From the NCBI GenBank assembly GCA_963848045.1, contig CAWKCC010000005.1, forward strand, positions 124,001-188,000: a DNA stretch of 64,000 nucleotides, read 5' to 3'. Shown in pieces: positions 31,056 to 39,491 of this stretch. Position 1 is the first letter of the stretch. Each line of letters begins with the position of its first letter. A model generated the notes under the pieces. The model did not search any database. It was not told the origin of the DNA and saw nothing but the letters and a program-made list of their open reading frames with translations. This DNA is from CAVUAT01 sp963848045 (GTDB lineage: Bacteria; Actinomycetota; Thermoleophilia; Solirubrobacterales; 70-9). The translations under genes were made by a program, and so were the position numbers.

Positions 31056-32135
31056 CTACCCGCCCTGCTTGTCCTTGGCCTTCCTTCGCTTGGCGGCCTT
31101 GGCGGCGGCGGCCTTCTTGGCCTTCCTTGCCTTCTCTTGGGCCGCGGCCCGCTTCGCCGCCCGGGCCGCGCGCTTCTCCTCGGGAGTCGGCTTCGCGATC
31201 AGGGCCAGGATCAGGGGGGCCACCTGCTCGGGCACCTCGACGTTGGGGGAGTGGCCGGCTCCCTCGATCAGCTCGACCCGCCCGCCCGGGATGTCGCGAT
31301 ATGGCTCGCTCGCGGCCTCGGCGTCGTAGATCTGATCCTCGGCGCCGAAGATGACGAGCACGGGTGCCCGGAGCGCCCCGAGGCGCTCGTCGAGGGGTCG
31401 CTCGCCCGAGTAGTCATTCTCGGCCTCGACCGCCTCGACATAGGCCGTGTATGTCATCTCGCGGAGGTCGTCCACCACCTGGTCGGGGTTCTCGAAGCCA
31501 CTGGCGATGTTGAAGCCGGGGGCGAAGGCCTGCTGGTAGCGGTCGCGCACCAGCGAGGTCGGGGCGATGTCGGCCAGCCGCTGCAGGGCCGGGCCGATCA
31601 GGGGCTGGTAGCCGAGCCTGGCGCCCAGCGAGAGGTCCGCATAGCTGTCATCGGGAGCCTGGTCGATGTTGACGACCCTGGTGGCGAGCTCGGGGCTCTG
31701 CTCGGCGAGCGCCGTCGCGACCGTGGCGCCGAGAGAGTGACCGACCACGGTGGCGTCTCTGACCCCCAGCCGCGAGAGCGCTTCGGCGAGCGCGTTCGCC
31801 TGATCGGTGATCGCATAGCCGCTGCCGGGCTTCTCGGAGCCGCCATGTCCCAGCAGGTCGACGCTGATCACCCGGTTGCCTTCGCTCAGCAACGGCGCCA
31901 GATCCTGCCACCAGGCGATCGAGCACGTGTAGCAGTGGATGAGCACGATCGCGGCTCCCGACGGGTCGCCCTGCTCGAGCACCTGGACGGTGCCGCTGGA
32001 GGTCTCGATCAGCTCCGCCCCCTCGATATTGCGCTCGGCCTTCTTCGTCTGGTTGTTGACGGCGATCGCGTTGAGAACGAGCAGCACCACCGCCGCCGCG
32101 ACGGCGGCCAGGAGTATCTTGAGCCAACGGCTCAC
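31056..32135 (-). CDS. Membrane-anchored alpha/beta-hydrolase
   Basis: A 359-aa protein: an N-terminal membrane anchor (LKILLAAVAAAVVLLVLNAI), an alpha/beta-hydrolase domain, and a Lys/Ala-rich tail of ~50 residues. The oxyanion region is HCYTCSIAWW, the nucleophile Ser is in VVGHSLGATVA, the acid Asp in IFGAEDQIYDAE and the His in GAGHSPNVEVP. The substrate is unknown; esterase, epoxide hydrolase or haloperoxidase-like activity all share this fold. It overlaps the upstream HD-domain gene by four bases and is probably co-transcribed with it. Confidence 0.85.
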   Translation of the reverse strand: MSRWLKILLAAVAAAVVLLVLNAIAVNNQTKKAERNIEGAELIETSSGTVQVLEQGDPSGAAIVLIHCYTCSIAWWQDLAPLLSEGNRVISVDLLGHGGSEKPGSGYAITDQANALAEALSRLGVRDATVVGHSLGATVATALAEQSPELATRVVNIDQAPDDSYADLSLGARLGYQPLIGPALQRLADIAPTSLVRDRYQQAFAPGFNIASGFENPDQVVDDLREMTYTAYVEAVEAENDYSGERPLDERLGALRAPVLVIFGAEDQIYDAEAASEPYRDIPGGRVELIEGAGHSPNVEVPEQVAPLILALIAKPTPEEKRAARAAKRAAAQEKARKAKKAAAAKAAKRRKAKDKQGG

Positions 32136-32707
32136 TGCTGACGCGGACCGAGGCCGAGCTCGCCGGCATTCTCGGCGAGCGCCTCGATGATCAGCGTCAT
32201 GTGCTCGTCGCCCTCGACGCCGAGCTCCTCGATCCCTCGCTGTACCTGGTCGCGGTCCACGGCCGCGGCGAACGACGGCTGCTTCAGCTTCTTCTTGACC
32301 GACTTGGCCTTCATTCCCTCGATCCCGGTGGGGCGGACGAGCGCGCAGGCGGCGACGAAGCCCGAGAGCTCATCGACCGCGTAGAGGGTCTTGGCCAGCC
32401 GCGTCTCGCGCGGCACCTCCAGGAAGTCGGCGTGCCCGGCGACGGCGTCGATCACCTCCTGCGGGTAGCCCCGGCTCTCGAGTTCCTCGAGCGCGTAGCG
32501 GGGATGGCCCGTGTCGAGGTCCGGGTAGCGCTCGTAGTCGAGATCGTGGACGAGGGCGGTGACCGCATAGGTCTCCTCATCCTCACCCCACTTGCGGGCG
32601 TAGGCGCGCATGCAGGCCTCGACGCCCAACAGGTGCTTTCGAAGCGAGTCCGACCGCACCCACTCGCAGACCAGCTCCCATGCATCGTCTCTTGAAACGT
32701 CAGCCAT
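32132..32707 (-). CDS. HD-domain phosphohydrolase-like protein
   Basis: A 191-aa HD-superfamily protein. Metal-ligand elements are His25 in RKHLLGVEA, the HD pair in ALVHDLDYERYP, and a later His in AGHADFLEV with Asp in LYAVDELSGFVAA. Such small HD proteins act on nucleotides or phosphate esters, but no substrate can be read from the sequence. It is divergent from murA, and their -10 regions overlap (TACCCT on the plus strand, TAGGGT on the minus strand at 32718-32723). Confidence 0.8.
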   Translation of the reverse strand: MADVSRDDAWELVCEWVRSDSLRKHLLGVEACMRAYARKWGEDEETYAVTALVHDLDYERYPDLDTGHPRYALEELESRGYPQEVIDAVAGHADFLEVPRETRLAKTLYAVDELSGFVAACALVRPTGIEGMKAKSVKKKLKQPSFAAAVDRDQVQRGIEELGVEGDEHMTLIIEALAENAGELGLGPRQQ

Positions 32708-32717
32708 GTTCCGCGAT

Positions 32718-32723
32718 TACCCT
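32718..32723 (+). promoter_or_regulatory. -10 hexamer of a probable leaderless murA promoter
   Basis: TACCCT lies 8 bases before the murA ATG. Read on the minus strand the same bases give TAGGGT, 10 bases before the HD-protein ATG, so the two divergent promoters may compete. Confidence 0.5.
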
Positions 32724-32731
32724 AGACGGCG

Positions 32732-34033
32732 ATGGAGACATTCGTAATCGAAGGAGGCGCCCCCCTTTCGGGGGAGATCGTCGCCGCGGGAAACAAGAAC
32801 GCCGCGCTTCCGATCCTGGCCGCTTGCCTGCTCACAGACGAGGAGCTGCGCATCTCGAACGTGCCGCGCATCCGCGACGTGGAATCGATGCTGGAGCTGC
32901 TCAAGGGCCTCGGGGTCAAGGTCGAGTGGAGCGCCGATAACGAGTTAACCCTGCGGGCGGACGCGATCACCGGCAAGGAGCTCGAGGTGGAACCCGCCAG
33001 CCGTATCCGCGCCTCCTTCCTTGTGGCCGGGCCGCTGCTGGCGCGCTTCGGCTCGGCCAAGCTCCCGCCGCCGGGCGGCGACACGATCGGCCGCCGGCGT
33101 CTCGACGCGCACCTCGATGCCTTCCGTGACATGGGCGCCAAGGTCGGCGGCGATGTCTGGATCCAGCTCGATGCCCCCTCCCACGGGCTCAAGGCGACGC
33201 GCATCTTCATGGACGAGCCCTCGGTGATGGGCACCGAGAACGCACTGCTTGCGGCGGCGCTGACGCCGGGCCCCACCACGATCGCCAACGCTGCCTCCGA
33301 GCCCCACGTCCAGGACCTCGCGCGGCTGCTGACGAGGATGGGGGCGGAGGTCGACGGCATCGGATCCAACGTGCTCACGGTGCACGGCCGCGACAAGCTG
33401 GCCGGGGCGGAGCACGCCGTCTGCCCGGATCACATCGAGATCGCGAGCTTCATGGCCCTCGCCGCCGTCACAGGTGGCGAGCTGCGCATCCGCGACACCG
33501 TCCCCGAAGACCTCGAGGGAATCCGGCGCCAGTTTCGGCGGATCGGCCTGCAGTCCATGGTCGAGGGCGACGACGTGCTCGTACCGCCCGATCAGAACCT
33601 GACCATCCGTGATGACCAGGGGGACGCGATCCCGAAGATCGACGACGGCCCCTGGCCCGCCTTCCCGGCCGACCTGACCTCGATCGCGCTGGCTCTCGCG
33701 ACCCAGGCGGCTGGCACGATCCTGATCTTCGAGAAGATGTTCGAGAACCGGCTGTTCTTCGTCGACAAACTGGTCGCGATGGGCGCTCGGATCACGCTGT
33801 GCGATCCCCACCGGGCGATCGTCAGCGGTCCGAGCCGGCTTCACGGTCAGCGACTCGAGAGCCCCGACATCCGCGCCGGCATGGCCATGCTCATCGCGGC
33901 CCTCGCCGCCGACGGCACCTCGGAGATCGGCAACATCGTCCAGATCGACCGTGGCTACGAGCGCATCGACCTGCGCCTGCGTGAGCTGGGCGCCCGCATC
34001 GAGCGCGTCTCCTCAGAGCGCGTCCCGGCATAG
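32732..34033 (+). CDS. murA: UDP-N-acetylglucosamine 1-carboxyvinyltransferase, Cys-to-Asp variant
   Basis: MurA (433 aa) transfers enolpyruvate from PEP to UDP-GlcNAc, the first committed step of peptidoglycan synthesis. It has the N-terminal AAGNKNAALPILAACLL with the Lys22-type residue, the active-site loop LPPPGGDTIGRRRLDAH, and the C-terminal DIRAGMAMLIAALAADG. The residue normally Cys115 (E. coli) is Asp117 here (GAC at 33080-33082), as in Mycobacterium tuberculosis. Such enzymes work but are not alkylated by fosfomycin. The ATG start is supported by the -10 element 8 bases upstream. Confidence 0.95.
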   Translation: METFVIEGGAPLSGEIVAAGNKNAALPILAACLLTDEELRISNVPRIRDVESMLELLKGLGVKVEWSADNELTLRADAITGKELEVEPASRIRASFLVAGPLLARFGSAKLPPPGGDTIGRRRLDAHLDAFRDMGAKVGGDVWIQLDAPSHGLKATRIFMDEPSVMGTENALLAAALTPGPTTIANAASEPHVQDLARLLTRMGAEVDGIGSNVLTVHGRDKLAGAEHAVCPDHIEIASFMALAAVTGGELRIRDTVPEDLEGIRRQFRRIGLQSMVEGDDVLVPPDQNLTIRDDQGDAIPKIDDGPWPAFPADLTSIALALATQAAGTILIFEKMFENRLFFVDKLVAMGARITLCDPHRAIVSGPSRLHGQRLESPDIRAGMAMLIAALAADGTSEIGNIVQIDRGYERIDLRLRELGARIERVSSERVPA

Positions 34034-34191
34034 CGCGAGAGGTGGGTGCTCGGGGGCGCCGGGCGAGGCCTCAGCATCCCCCACGTGCGCGCGGCAACCG
34101 CGCGTCCCCGCGCGGCGAGGCCCGAGGAGATGGGGACTGATGGCGAAGCCGTCTCTGACCCCTCTCTTGCGGCAGCGCCCCGAACCCGCTC

Positions 34192-34197
34192 TAAGGT
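34192..34197 (+). promoter_or_regulatory. -10 hexamer of a probable leaderless hisZ promoter
   Basis: TAAGGT lies 7 bases before the GTG at 34205. It would be the promoter of the whole hisZ-G-D-B-H-A run. Confidence 0.45.
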
Positions 34198-34204
34198 GCG
34201 CCTC

Positions 34205-35203
34205 GTGATCCACCCGATACCCCCAGGCACCCGAGACATTCTCCCTGACGAGATGCGCGAGTTGCGCGAGCTGCAGACGACCCTGACCGAGGTCTTCGAG
34301 AGCCGCGGCTACGGGCAGGTGGCAACCCCGACCCTCGAGTACGACGAGGTGCTGCAGCGCGGCGAGGGGCGGGGCGGGGCGGGCGCCTACCGCTTCTTCG
34401 ACGAGCGGGGCGAGCTGCTGGCTCTGCGATCCGACATGACGATCCCGATAGCGCGGCTCGTGACCAGCCGCTTCGCCGACGCGGAGTTGCCGCTGCGCTT
34501 CTCCTACGTCGGCAACGCCTATCGGGTCGTTCGCCCGCAACGCGCCCAGATGCGCCAGTTCATGCACGCGGGGGTCGAGCTGCTCGGCTCACCGGCACCC
34601 CAAGGCACCGCCGAGATGATCGAGGTGCTGAGCGCCTCGCTCGATGCCGTCGGCCTCAGCCGCGCCGTGATCGGGCTCGGCGACGCTGACCTCTACCGGC
34701 AGCTGCTCTCCGAGCTCAGGGTCGAGGGGCACCAGCGCGCCCGGATCCTCGATCGCCTCGCGGCGCACGACCTGGTCGGCCTCGAGATGGAGGTCGATCG
34801 CGTCGATGGCCTGCCCGCCGAGGGCCGCGAGACGCTGCTGCGCCTGCCGGGAATGCGCGGCGACTCGGACGTGCTCGAGCGCGCGCGCAGCCTGGGCGGC
34901 GAGGCGGTCGAGCGCGCCACCCAGCGCCTTGAGGCGACCTACGAGGCGCTGGCCGAGCGCGGGGTCGCCGAACGAGTCCAGCTCGACCTCGGACTGCTGC
35001 GCGACCTCGGCTACTACACCGGTGCGATCCTTGAGATCTACGATCCCGCGCTCGGCCACATCCTCGGGGGTGGGGGCCGCTACGACGACCTGCTGGGCCG
35101 CTTCGGCCGCCCGATGCCGGCCGCCGGCTTCGGCCTCTACCTGGAGCGTGTGCACCTGGCCCAGCTGGAGGAGGAGCGGATAGAGCGGGAGGCGAAGCGA
35201 TGA
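34205..35203 (+). CDS. hisZ: ATP phosphoribosyltransferase regulatory subunit
   Basis: HisZ (332 aa) is a histidyl-tRNA synthetase paralogue that lacks the anticodon domain and activates the short form of HisG. HisRS-like class II motifs are visible: PPGTRDILPDEMRELRELQ, LALRSDMTIPIARLV (motif 2 region), RFSYVGNAYRVVRPQRAQMRQ and LGHILGGGGRYDDLLGRFG. The family length and the adjacent short hisG rule out HisS. The GTG at 34205 follows the -10 hexamer by 7 bases; a GTG at 34196 is possible. The stop overlaps the hisG ATG (ATGA). Confidence 0.92.
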   Translation: MIHPIPPGTRDILPDEMRELRELQTTLTEVFESRGYGQVATPTLEYDEVLQRGEGRGGAGAYRFFDERGELLALRSDMTIPIARLVTSRFADAELPLRFSYVGNAYRVVRPQRAQMRQFMHAGVELLGSPAPQGTAEMIEVLSASLDAVGLSRAVIGLGDADLYRQLLSELRVEGHQRARILDRLAAHDLVGLEMEVDRVDGLPAEGRETLLRLPGMRGDSDVLERARSLGGEAVERATQRLEATYEALAERGVAERVQLDLGLLRDLGYYTGAILEIYDPALGHILGGGGRYDDLLGRFGRPMPAAGFGLYLERVHLAQLEEERIEREAKR

Positions 35204-35886
35204 GCCCGACGATCGAGGGCCCGATCCGCAGCGCCCGCCAGGAGGGGCCGCTGAAGCTCGCGATCCCGCGCGGCGCGCTGTTCGGTGAGACGCTCGACGC
35301 CCTCGACGGTATCGGCGTCGACACCTCCGAGCTGCGGGCCGACTCGCGCTCCCTGCTGTTCGCCGTCGATGGCAGCCTCACCCTGGTCACGATGCGCCCC
35401 TCCGACATCCCGACCTATGTCGAAGCCGGCGCAGCAGACCTCGGCATCACCGGCAAGGACGTGTTGATGGAGCAGAGCGACCGGGTCGTCTATGAGATCC
35501 TGGATCTCGGCTATGGCGCCTGCCGGATGGTCCTGGCGGCACGCGCCGGCGACCAGAGGCTCGGCGAGTCCGAGCGGCGCATGGGCGCGATGCGGATCGC
35601 GACCAAGTACCCGCGCATCGCCGAGCGCCACTTCGAGGAGACCGGGCACCAGGCCGAGATCATCGACGTCAAGGGCTCGGTCGAGCTGGCCCCGTTGGTG
35701 GGCCTCGCCGACGGAATCATCGACCTGGTCGCGAGCGGCCGGACGCTCGCCGAGAACGGCCTCGAGGTGCGCGAGGAGATCGCGCAATCCACGGCCCGCC
35801 TGGTGGCAAACCGCGTCTCGCACAAGCTGCGCGCCGGCGAGATCGACGACCTGGTCGAACGCCTGCGCCCCGGGGTGAGGGGATGA
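35200..35886 (+). CDS. hisG: ATP phosphoribosyltransferase, short form
   Basis: HisG (228 aa) condenses ATP with PRPP in the first step of histidine synthesis. It lacks the C-terminal regulatory domain of the long form, consistent with dependence on HisZ. Motifs are KLAIPRGALFGETLDAL, MRPSDIPTYVEAGAADLGIT, the PRPP-side segment MRIATKYPRIAERHFE, and LADGIIDLVASGRTLAENG. An N-terminal extension of about 16 residues precedes the usual start; the ATG overlapping hisZ supports it. It overlaps hisD by four bases. Confidence 0.95.
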   Translation: MSPTIEGPIRSARQEGPLKLAIPRGALFGETLDALDGIGVDTSELRADSRSLLFAVDGSLTLVTMRPSDIPTYVEAGAADLGITGKDVLMEQSDRVVYEILDLGYGACRMVLAARAGDQRLGESERRMGAMRIATKYPRIAERHFEETGHQAEIIDVKGSVELAPLVGLADGIIDLVASGRTLAENGLEVREEIAQSTARLVANRVSHKLRAGEIDDLVERLRPGVRG

Positions 35887-37184
35887 GGTTCGCGAGCTTC
35901 GACTGGGACGGCAGCGACGCCCGCGCGCTCGCCACCGAGCTGCGCGCGCTGCAGCCGCCGCTCGGGGAGGTCGGCGAAGACGTCGCAGCGATTATCGAGG
36001 ACGTGAGGCAGCGCGGCGACGTCGCGGTGATGGAGGCCGAGGAGACCTTCGGGGGCACGCGACCGAGCGACCTGCTGGTCGCGGCAGAGGCTCCGGCCGA
36101 GGCGCTCGCCGGCGCCGGAGAGCTGCGCCCCGCTCTCGAGTCCGCCGCGGAAGCGATCCGTGCCGTCGCCGTCGCCGAGGCGGCCGCCGAGGCGCCCACC
36201 AGCACCGAGGCGACCTTCGGGCAGCGGATCGAGATGCGCTCGGTGCCGGTCGAGGCGGCGGGGGCCTACGTCCCCGGCGGCAGCGCCGCCTATCCCTCCT
36301 CGGTGCTGATGTGCTGCATCGCCGCCCGCGCCGCGGGCGTCGAGAGGGTGGGGGTCGCCAGTCCGACCGGGCCCGACGGGGCGCCGGCTCCCTCAGTGCT
36401 CGCCGCCTGCGCGATCGCGGAGGCCGACCAGGTGTACGCGATGGGCGGCGCTCAGGCGATCGCGGCGCTCGCGCTCGGCACCGAGTCGGTCGACCCCGTG
36501 GATGTCGTGGTGGGGCCGGGGAACCGCTATGTGCAGGAGGCCAAGCGCCGCCTCTATGGCACCGTCGGGATCGAGGGGATCGCGGGGCCAAGCGAGCTGA
36601 TGGTGATCGCCGATCAGGGCGCCGACCTGAGCGCCCTCGCGCTCGACATCTGCGCCCAGGGGGAGCACGGAGCCGACGGCCTGCTCGTCGCTGCGGCCGG
36701 CGAGCGGGTGGTGCTCGACGCGATCCGTGCGGAGATCGAGCGGCTCGAGGGCGAGGCCGGGCGCCGGGCGAGCGAGGCACCGCTGGCGCTGGTCCGGGTG
36801 CCGAGCCCGCGCGGGGCGGTGGAGCTTGCGGATGCTCTCGCACCCGAGCACCTGGAGCTGGCCGTGAGCGACGCCGAGTCGCTGGCCGCCGAGGTCCGCT
36901 ACGCCGGTTGCGTCTTCGTCGGTGAGAGTGGCGCCACCGCCTTCGGCGACTACGCGGCGGGCTCAAACCACGTGCTCCCCACCGGCGGCGCCGGCCGCTT
37001 CAGCGGACCGCTGGGGCCGCGCGCCTTCCGGCGCCGGATCGCAACCGTGCGGGTGCCCGCCGAGGCCACCGGAAAGCTCGCGGCCGTCACGGATACCCTG
37101 GCTCGGGCAGAAGGGTTCCCGATCCACGGCGAGTCGGCCCTGGCCCGCAGCGCCACCCCGGCCAGGAGAGAGAGCGATGGGTAG
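35883..37184 (+). CDS. hisD: Histidinol dehydrogenase
   Basis: HisD (433 aa) oxidises L-histidinol to L-histidine in two NAD-dependent steps using zinc. Visible features are VEAAGAYVPGGSAAYPSSVLM, AMGGAQAIAALALGT, VVGPGNRYVQEAKRRLYG, GPSELMVIAD, the zinc/catalytic residues in AQGEHGADG, and APEHLEL with a later GSNHVLPTGG. The length is typical. The ATG overlaps hisG (ATGA) and the 3' end overlaps hisB by eight bases. Confidence 0.95.
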   Translation: MRFASFDWDGSDARALATELRALQPPLGEVGEDVAAIIEDVRQRGDVAVMEAEETFGGTRPSDLLVAAEAPAEALAGAGELRPALESAAEAIRAVAVAEAAAEAPTSTEATFGQRIEMRSVPVEAAGAYVPGGSAAYPSSVLMCCIAARAAGVERVGVASPTGPDGAPAPSVLAACAIAEADQVYAMGGAQAIAALALGTESVDPVDVVVGPGNRYVQEAKRRLYGTVGIEGIAGPSELMVIADQGADLSALALDICAQGEHGADGLLVAAAGERVVLDAIRAEIERLEGEAGRRASEAPLALVRVPSPRGAVELADALAPEHLELAVSDAESLAAEVRYAGCVFVGESGATAFGDYAAGSNHVLPTGGAGRFSGPLGPRAFRRRIATVRVPAEATGKLAAVTDTLARAEGFPIHGESALARSATPARRESDG

Positions 37185-37767
37185 AGAAGCGGAGATCTCG
37201 AGAGAGACCAAGGAGACCCGGATCTCCCTGAAGCTCTCCCTGGACGGAGGCGATGCCGCCATCTCGACCGGGGTCGGCTTCCTCGATCACATGCTCGAGC
37301 TGCTCGCCCGCCACGGGCGCCTCGGCATGAAGCTCGAGGCGAGCGGCGATCTCGAGACGGGAGCGCACCACACGACCGAGGACGTCGGCATCGTGATCGG
37401 CCAGGCGATCGACGAGGCGCTGGGCGATCGCGCCGGGATCAGCCGCTACGGCTTCGCGACGATCCCCATGGACGAGGCGCTCGCCGAGTGCGCGATCGAC
37501 ATCTCGGGCCGGCCGCTGACCGTCTACGTGGCCGATCTGCCCGAGGTCAGCATCGCCGGCTTCGACGCCGAGCTGGCCGAGGAGTTCTTCCGGGCTGTCG
37601 CCAACAGCGCCAGGATCACCCTGCACGTGCGGGTCCGAGACGGCTCGAACGCGCACCACATGATCGAGGCTGCATTCAAGGCATTCGCCCGCGCGCTGCG
37701 CGAGGCCGTCTCGATCGACCCCGACGAGACCGGCGTTCCATCGACCAAGGGGACGCTGACCCGGTGA
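37177..37767 (+). CDS. hisB: Imidazoleglycerol-phosphate dehydratase
   Basis: HisB (196 aa, monofunctional dehydratase) converts imidazole glycerol phosphate to imidazole acetol phosphate. Metal-binding motifs are present: FLDHMLELLARHG, GAHHTTEDVGIVIGQA and NAHHMIEAAFKAFARAL. The C-terminus GVPSTKGTLTR is diagnostic. AGGAGAG lies just before the ATG at 37177. The stop overlaps the hisH GTG start. Confidence 0.96.
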   Translation: MGREAEISRETKETRISLKLSLDGGDAAISTGVGFLDHMLELLARHGRLGMKLEASGDLETGAHHTTEDVGIVIGQAIDEALGDRAGISRYGFATIPMDEALAECAIDISGRPLTVYVADLPEVSIAGFDAELAEEFFRAVANSARITLHVRVRDGSNAHHMIEAAFKAFARALREAVSIDPDETGVPSTKGTLTR

Positions 37768-38393
37768 GCGGGGCGAGCTCCCCGATCGCGATCCTCGATT
37801 ACGGCATGGGCAACCTGCGCTCGGTCGAGAAAGCGCTCGAGCATGTCGGCGCCGAGGCCGTTCGCACGGCCGACGCCGAGGTCGCCGGGCGCGCCGCGGG
37901 CCTGATCCTGCCCGGCGTCGGCGCCTTCCCGAAGGCCATGGCGAGGGTCACCGAGCTCGGCTTCGACCAGCTCGTCGCCCGGCGGGCCGGCGAGGGGGCA
38001 CCGGTGCTGGGCCTCTGCCTGGGCATGCAGCTGCTGTTCGAGAGCTCCGATGAGCTCGAGGGCGCCGCCGGCCTCGGCCTCATGGAGGGGCCGGTGGGCC
38101 CGATCTCGGCCAACGGCTACAAGGTGCCTCATATCGGCTGGTCGCCGGTGCGCTGGGAGCACTCCTCCGAGCTGACGGCGGGGCTCGGGCCCGAGCCGCC
38201 CTTCTACTTCGTGCACTCGTTCATCCCCCGGCCCGAGAGCCCCGATGACGTGCTCGGCACGGCCGCCTACGGTGAGCGCTTCGCCTGCGCGGTCGAGCGG
38301 CCACCGCTCTACGGGGTGCAGTTCCACCCCGAGAAATCGAGCGGGGCCGGACTGCGGCTGCTTGAGAACTTCGCCCGCATCTGCGCGAGTTGA
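37764..38393 (+). CDS. hisH: Imidazole glycerol phosphate synthase, glutaminase subunit
   Basis: HisH (209 aa) is a class I glutamine amidotransferase that delivers ammonia to HisF. The nucleophile Cys is in GLCLGMQLLFE, the His-Glu pair in GVQFHPEKS, and the N-terminus ILDYGMGNLRSVEKALE is typical. The GTG start overlaps hisB (GTGA). Its partner hisF lies about 3.3 kb downstream, separated by unrelated genes. Confidence 0.95.
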   Translation: MSGASSPIAILDYGMGNLRSVEKALEHVGAEAVRTADAEVAGRAAGLILPGVGAFPKAMARVTELGFDQLVARRAGEGAPVLGLCLGMQLLFESSDELEGAAGLGLMEGPVGPISANGYKVPHIGWSPVRWEHSSELTAGLGPEPPFYFVHSFIPRPESPDDVLGTAAYGERFACAVERPPLYGVQFHPEKSSGAGLRLLENFARICAS

Positions 38394-39124
38394 TCCTCTA
38401 CCCGGCGATCGACATCCGCGACGGCAAGGCCGTGCGGCTGTTGCAGGGTGACTACGAGCGCCAGACGGCCTACGACGACGACCCCGTTGACGCTGCGCTG
38501 CGCTGGGAGGACGCCGGGGCGCTGTGGCTGCACGTGGTGGATCTCGACGGGGCGCGGGCCGGAGATCCGGTCAACCTCGATCAGGTGCGACGGATCGCGG
38601 CAGCCGTCCAGATCCCGATCCAGGTGGGAGGCGGCCTGCGCGACTCCGGGCAGGTTGAGCGGGCGATCTCGGCCGGCGCCGAGAGGATCGTGCTGGGCAC
38701 CACGGCCGTTCGCGATCACGCGCTGGTCGCGGCGATCGTCGCCGCCCACGGCGACCGGGTCGTGGCCGCCGTCGACACCAGGGCCGGCAAGGTCGCCGCC
38801 GAGGGCTGGACCGAACCCTCCGAGACAGGGCCAGCCGAGCTCGCCGCGCGGCTCTGGGAGCGCGGCGTGGAGCGCTTCCTCTACACCCCCGTCGAGGTCG
38901 ACGGCACGATGCGGGGTCCCGCCGTCGGCGCTCTGGCGGAGTTGGCCGCCGCGACCGCGGGCGAGCTGCTCTACTCGGGCGGAGTGGGCTCGCTCGACGA
39001 CCTGCGAGCCCTCAACGCGCTCGAGCTCGACAGCCTGGGGGGCGTGATCGTCGGCCGCGCGCTCTATGAACAGCGGTTCACGATCGCCGAGGCGCAGGCG
39101 GTCCTGAGCGCCGCCGACGAGTAG
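38390..39124 (+). CDS. hisA: Phosphoribosylformimino-5-aminoimidazole carboxamide ribotide isomerase
   Basis: HisA (244 aa) performs the Amadori rearrangement of ProFAR to PRFAR. It is a (beta/alpha)8 barrel with catalytic Asp in YPAIDIRDGKAVRLLQGDY, phosphate sites IQVGGGLRD and GGVGSLDDLRAL, and TPVEVDGTMRGP near the second Asp. The actinobacterial bifunctional PriA also acts in tryptophan synthesis; that cannot be decided here. TTG start overlapping the hisH stop (TTGA). Confidence 0.93.
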   Translation: MILYPAIDIRDGKAVRLLQGDYERQTAYDDDPVDAALRWEDAGALWLHVVDLDGARAGDPVNLDQVRRIAAAVQIPIQVGGGLRDSGQVERAISAGAERIVLGTTAVRDHALVAAIVAAHGDRVVAAVDTRAGKVAAEGWTEPSETGPAELAARLWERGVERFLYTPVEVDGTMRGPAVGALAELAAATAGELLYSGGVGSLDDLRALNALELDSLGGVIVGRALYEQRFTIAEAQAVLSAADE

Positions 39125-39127
39125 ATT
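39122..39127 (+). promoter_or_regulatory. -10 hexamer before the DoxX-like gene
   Basis: TAGATT, beginning in the hisA stop codon, lies 7 bases before the ATG at 39135, suggesting a fresh leaderless start inside the his region. Confidence 0.45.
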
Positions 39128-39134
39128 CCCACCG

Positions 39135-39491
39135 ATGCTCGGGAAGCTGTTCGGAGCGTTCTTCGTGCTCGCGGGAGTGATGCACTTCCTCAAGCCCCGC
39201 TGGTATCTGCGAATCATGCCGCCCTGGGCTCCCCGGCACCGTGAGCTCGTTTACGCGAGTGGCGCCGCGGAGATCGCCGGCGGCCTGGCCACCATGCACC
39301 CGGCGACGCGACGTGCCGGCAGCGTGATCAGCATCGCCACCCTGCTCGCCGTCTTCCCCGCCAACGTGCACATGGCCTTGAACGCGGAGGACTTCGACGA
39401 CGTTCCCGGCGGCGAGGCGGCCCTCTGGACGCGGCTGCCCCTGCAGGCCGCGTTCATCGCGTGGGCCTACGCTGCCGGGGAGTGGGATTGA
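39135..39491 (+). CDS. DoxX-like membrane protein
   Basis: A 118-aa membrane protein with about four helices and the DoxX-like pattern MHFLKPRWYLRIMPPW, YASGAAEIAGGLATM and FPANVHMALN. DoxX-family proteins are linked to redox or sulfur stress in some bacteria, but the function is not settled. Its stop overlaps the start of the RNase gene (TTGA), so it is probably co-transcribed with the RNase-barstar pair. Confidence 0.8.
   Translation: MLGKLFGAFFVLAGVMHFLKPRWYLRIMPPWAPRHRELVYASGAAEIAGGLATMHPATRRAGSVISIATLLAVFPANVHMALNAEDFDDVPGGEAALWTRLPLQAAFIAWAYAAGEWD

Noticed and set aside
34205..35203. Histidyl-tRNA synthetase (hisS)
   Set aside because: It lacks the anticodon-binding domain, is ~330 aa, and is coupled to a short-form hisG, which fits hisZ.
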